Shown here: piece after piece, positions 61,388-64,000 of the stretch | Layout of the letters: each line of letters opens with the position of its first letter | Position numbering within the stretch: the stretch's first letter is position 1 | NCBI RefSeq assembly: GCF_963975745.1 | Contig: NZ_CAXBIB010000007.1 | Span: 102,130 to 166,129, forward strand | Reading direction: 5' to 3' | Length of the DNA stretch: 64,000 nucleotides | From: Parvibaculum sp963975745 | Lineage (GTDB): Bacteria > Pseudomonadota > Alphaproteobacteria > Parvibaculales > Parvibaculaceae | Notes under the pieces: generated by a model | What the model was told of the DNA's origin: nothing | Databases searched by the model: none | What the model saw: the letters and a program-made list of their open reading frames with translations, nothing else | Made by a program: the position numbers and the translations under genes

Positions 61388-62059
61388 ATGTTCCGTTCTT
61401 TCGCCGCCGCCCTTCTCGCCGCGCTGCTCGCCGCCCCGGCCGCCCTGCCCGCGCAGGCGATGCCCTTTTTCGGCAAACCGGCGGCCGACCAGCTGATCGC
61501 CGAACGCGCCGCCGCCGCCTGGCGCAAGATCGGCACCGGCGACCTCTATCGTTTCAACATGCTGCAGAAGGATCTGGTCGCCGGCGTCGCCACCGCCCAG
61601 GCATTGAAAGACGGCCTGGCGCTCGGCCGCCGCTGGCTCGACAAGGAACCCTTCTTCGCCGGCTCGGTCTTCGGCCTGATCGCCCGGGCGCCCGAAGCCT
61701 CCGAGCGTCCGGCCCCGCCCGCCTACAGCGAGGCGCTCTACTGGAACGCCATTGCCTATGACCGCATCTGCGCGCGCGACGGCGAACTCTGCCAGGCGCT
61801 GGCCGCCAGTATCCTCGCCGACGAACCGGGCGCGGCATCGCTGAAGGCAAGTGCGCTGCGCTACATCAATTTCGCCAATGCCGCCACCGCCGGCGCCCTG
61901 CCGCCCGACCTTGCCGCCGACGCCACCGCCAAATGCCGCACCGCGCATGAAGTCTTCGCCATGCGCGCCGCCCGCGACGCCCGCGACAGCCACAGCTTCT
62001 ACGCCGAGCAGCTGCAGACCGCCTGCGGCGGCACCCTCGCCGCCATGGTCGCGCCGTAA
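61388..62059 (+). CDS. Secreted protein of unknown function
   Basis: A 223-aa protein with a clear signal peptide (MFRSFAAALLAALLAAPAAL..., cleavage near AQAMP). The mature part is alpha-helical: RWLDKEPFFAGSVFGLIARA, then SEALYWNAIAYDRICARDGE and ALRYINFANAATAGALPPDL. Four cysteines (CARDGELC, AKC and QTAC regions) could form two disulphides in the periplasm. I recognise no family. It lies alone between the repeat region and hipBA. Confidence 0.72.
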   Translation: MFRSFAAALLAALLAAPAALPAQAMPFFGKPAADQLIAERAAAAWRKIGTGDLYRFNMLQKDLVAGVATAQALKDGLALGRRWLDKEPFFAGSVFGLIARAPEASERPAPPAYSEALYWNAIAYDRICARDGELCQALAASILADEPGAASLKASALRYINFANAATAGALPPDLAADATAKCRTAHEVFAMRAARDARDSHSFYAEQLQTACGGTLAAMVAP

Positions 62060-62175
62060 CCCCGTCGGCCGAAGGCCTCACGCAAGGGGAACGCATCCCC
62101 CCACAAAACCGCCATTCCTCAGCCTGCACGCAAGGCGAGAGGCCACTTGCGGATGATGTGGCTCTTTGGGCTTCT

Positions 62176-62247
62176 TATACGCTGTAGGAGATAAAATAAA
62201 TTTATACTCTACAGAGTATATTGACAATATATACGCTATAGCGCATA
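62176..62247. promoter_or_regulatory. Three phased operators of hipBA
   Basis: Three 18-bp sites of the form TATAC.CT-N2-AG.GTATA start at 62176, 62203 and 62230, exactly 27 bp apart. The middle one (TATACTCT-AC-AGAGTATA) is perfect, the right one has one mismatch and the left one about three. The right site covers the promoter spacer and -10 region. They are the likely binding sites of the HipB-like repressor. Confidence 0.75.
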
Positions 62248-62249
62248 AC
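62221..62249 (+). promoter_or_regulatory. hipBA promoter
   Basis: TTGACA (62221-62226) and CATAAC (62244-62249) are 17 bp apart. The -35 box is consensus, and the -10 matches 4 of 6 positions and overlaps the third operator. Transcription would begin near 62256. Confidence 0.7.
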
Positions 62250-62275
62250 TCACGAAATTGATGAGGATGATGGCC

Positions 62276-62527
62276 ATGGCGGAGTTGGCGCGTTCAGCCA
62301 AGCAGATCGGAACGGCCCTGCGCCGCTATCGGCGTCGGCAGAAGCTGACCCAGGCCGAGCTGGCGAGGCGGGCCGGGCTGCGGCAAAGCACGGTCTCTCA
62401 AGCGGAGGGCGGGCTTGAGACCGCCAGGCTCAACACCCTCATGGATTTGCTGCGGGCGCTCGATCTCGAGCTTGTCATCCAGCCGCGCACCAAAGGCGCC
62501 CATAGCGACATCGAGGACATCTTCTGA
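62276..62527 (+). CDS. hipB: HipB-like antitoxin/repressor
   Basis: An ~83-aa XRE-type helix-turn-helix protein: IGTALRRYRRRQKLTQAELA, then RRAGLRQSTVSQAEGGLETA, LMDLLRALDLELVIQPRTKG and an acidic tail SDIEDIF. This is HipB architecture, in which the protein binds HipA and represses the operon. Of several ATGs I choose 62276, which has GAGGA eight bases upstream; 62261, 62267 and 62270 are in frame. The TGA stop overlaps the hipA start by one base. Confidence 0.88.
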   Translation: MAELARSAKQIGTALRRYRRRQKLTQAELARRAGLRQSTVSQAEGGLETARLNTLMDLLRALDLELVIQPRTKGAHSDIEDIF

Positions 62528-63837
62528 TGGCGCGGACGCGAAAAAGCGCCCGCCTCACCGTTGCACTGAACGGTCAGTTGGTTGGAGTTCTTGAGCGTGC
62601 CGCCGGCGGTGCCATTGCCTTTGCCTATGACACGACATGGCTGGCAGATGAACGCCGGGCCTTGCCGGTTTCTCTTTCGCTGCCGCTGCGCGAAGAGCGC
62701 TACACCGGCGCCCCGGTCTCCGCCTTCTTCGACAATCTGCTGCCCGACAACGACCGGATCAGGCGCGTGATCGCCGGGCGAGTCGGGGCCGAGGGCCCGG
62801 ATGCCTTCAGCCTGCTGAACAGGATCGGTCGCGATTGCGTCGGCGCCTTGCAGTTCGTGCCGGAAGGCGACGATCTGCAGCCGCCGGGCCCGCCGGAATG
62901 CACGCCGCTGAGCGACGCCGACATCGCCGCGATCATGCGCAACCTTGCCTTTGCGCCGCTGGGCATCAGACCTGACGGCGAGCGGGAATTTCGCATTTCC
63001 ATTGCTGGCGCCCAGGAAAAGACGGCGCTGCTGTGGAACAATGGTTGGTGTCTACCGAAAGGCACAACACCCACAACGCACATTCTCAAGCCGCAGCTCG
63101 GCGAATTACCCAACGGCCTCGACATGACCCGCAGTGTTGAGAATGAGCACTTCTGTCTGGCCCTCTGCCGGGCACTGGGACTTGAGGCCGCGCAAAGTCA
63201 AATCCTGGATTTCGAGGATGTGCGGGTGCTGGCCATTGAACGCTTCGACCGCATCGAAACGCGGGACGGGCGTTTGCTGCGCGTGCCGCAGGAGGATTTC
63301 TGTCAGGCACTCGCCGTTCCGCCGACGCTGAAATACACCGCCGAGGGCGGCCCCGGCATCGGGGAATGCCTGTCGCTTCTGAAGGGCAGCGACGATGCGG
63401 ACAAGGACCGTCTGACTTTCCTGAAGGCGCAGATCGTCTTCTGGCTGATGGGCGCGACGGACGGACATGCAAAGAACTTCAGCCTGTTTCTCTCGCCGGG
63501 CGGTCGCCACCGCATGACGCCGCTCTACGACATCATGTCGGCACAGCCGAACCATGATGCGAAGAAACTGCGGCGGCAGGAGTTTCGGCTGGCCATGCCA
63601 GTCGGCGACAACCGGCACTACCCCGTTGAAGATATCTACCCCCGGCACTTCATCCAGAGCGGCAAGGCCGCGGGGATTGCCGAAGAAGAGCTGCGCGGTG
63701 TTTTCGACGCCCTGACCGGCGCACTTCCCGCCGCGCTGGAAAACACCGCGCGCGAAATGCCGAAGGATTTCCCCGGACAGATTGTCGACAGCCTCGCCGC
63801 GGCCATGAGCAGACGGGCGAAGCTGTTCGATCTGTGA
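62527..63837 (+). CDS. hipA: HipA-type serine/threonine kinase toxin
   Basis: A 436-aa kinase. The N-subdomain (Couple_hipA) has PVSAFFDNLLPDNDRIRRVI. The ATP-binding loop is RISIAGAQEKTALLWNNGWC, holding the region that is autophosphorylated in E. coli HipA. The catalytic loop is LMGATDGHAKNFSLFLSPGG, and the metal-binding motif is PLYDIMSAQPNHDAKK. The length is normal and the key residues are present, so an active toxin is likely. E. coli HipA phosphorylates glutamyl-tRNA synthetase and causes persistence; the target here is unknown. Confidence 0.93.
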   Translation: MARTRKSARLTVALNGQLVGVLERAAGGAIAFAYDTTWLADERRALPVSLSLPLREERYTGAPVSAFFDNLLPDNDRIRRVIAGRVGAEGPDAFSLLNRIGRDCVGALQFVPEGDDLQPPGPPECTPLSDADIAAIMRNLAFAPLGIRPDGEREFRISIAGAQEKTALLWNNGWCLPKGTTPTTHILKPQLGELPNGLDMTRSVENEHFCLALCRALGLEAAQSQILDFEDVRVLAIERFDRIETRDGRLLRVPQEDFCQALAVPPTLKYTAEGGPGIGECLSLLKGSDDADKDRLTFLKAQIVFWLMGATDGHAKNFSLFLSPGGRHRMTPLYDIMSAQPNHDAKKLRRQEFRLAMPVGDNRHYPVEDIYPRHFIQSGKAAGIAEEELRGVFDALTGALPAALENTAREMPKDFPGQIVDSLAAAMSRRAKLFDL

Positions 63838-64000
63838 GGGGGAGAGCAATTGGACATTAAGCGCATCAAGGTCACGGGACGGGGGCGCTGCACAAGCGGC
63901 AACGAACCAGCTATCGACGTTGCACCCCTCTCCCCCGACTCGTCTTTGCCGGGCTTGACCCACTGCTGTCCGGCTAAGGAATGGGTGGACGGGTTGCATG

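Noticed and set aside
59447..61993. 848-codon open frame opposite the MFS gene and through the repeats
   Set aside because: It reads through dispersed repeats and the intergenic region; composition is that of an antisense shadow.
63838..64000. Gene at the right edge
   Set aside because: No frame with start signal or recognisable sequence; only a GCCGGGCTTGACCC-type repeat fragment near 63948 was noted.

Overview
The window is high-GC DNA from an alphaproteobacterium; I cannot name the genus. Supporting signs are a PAS_5-type protein, Cox11, an ECF11-type RpoE/ChrR pair, a consensus-form CtrA box, and widespread ATGA/TGATG start-stop overlaps. The first ~5.2 kb is visibly poorer in GC than the rest, which suggests an exchanged surface-polysaccharide island. 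No rRNA, tRNA or CRISPR array was seen.

Layout. 1-17.5 kb is a surface polysaccharide locus, mostly on the minus strand: a partial methyltransferase, a GT4 glycosyltransferase, Wzx flippase, Wzy-like polymerase, acyltransferase, UDP-sugar dehydrogenase, a NusG/RfaH-like antiterminator, a divergent O-antigen-ligase-like protein, an unknown membrane protein, a Wzc-like co-polymerase/tyrosine kinase, an outer-membrane barrel, a small secreted polyglutamine protein, a Wza-like export lipoprotein, a PPP phosphatase, and the Kdo-precursor isomerase KdsD. A toxin-antitoxin pair sits at the 3' end of kdsD between 17-bp direct repeats. 18.7-25.3 kb holds a PAS_5 protein, a 64-aa protein, and a TetR/RND transporter/LolA-like/outer-membrane-protein operon behind a palindromic operator. 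25.3-29.9 kb (minus) encodes a CHASE3 hybrid histidine kinase, a porin-like protein and a small membrane protein. 30-37 kb has an M50 protease, the heptose genes gmhA, hldE and gmhB, a CPBP protease, an aldose epimerase, a rhomboid protease and Cox11. 37-45 kb has a TonB receptor, cardiolipin synthase, a YqjD/holin/lipoprotein trio, a frameshifted GST, an alcohol dehydrogenase, a SemiSWEET and an NsrR-like/DUF1971 pair. 45-53.8 kb has two acyl-CoA dehydrogenases, a GGDEF-EAL protein, and a photooxidative-stress-type locus (DUF1365, flavin oxidoreductase, divergent rpoE-chrR). 53.8-64 kb has a ZnuD-like TonB receptor with a Zur-like box, PPK2, an MgtC/DUF4010 protein, RlmJ, an MFS transporter, clusters of dispersed repeats, a secreted protein, and hipBA behind three operators spaced exactly 27 bp apart.

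How it fits together. The left third builds, polymerises and exports a polysaccharide. Dehydrogenase, antiterminator, kinase, barrel and Wza form one functional unit, and the Kdo and heptose genes supply LPS core precursors. The sequence is rich in readable operators (Zur, TetR-type, ECF11-type, CtrA-type, HipB-type, HigA-type). The most unusual observations are the toxin-antitoxin cassette that rebuilds the kdsD 3' end, a ChrR anti-sigma factor that lacks its zinc-binding cysteines, the phased hip operators, and an unassigned cluster of TGACAG/CTGTCA sites upstream of the PAS_5 gene.
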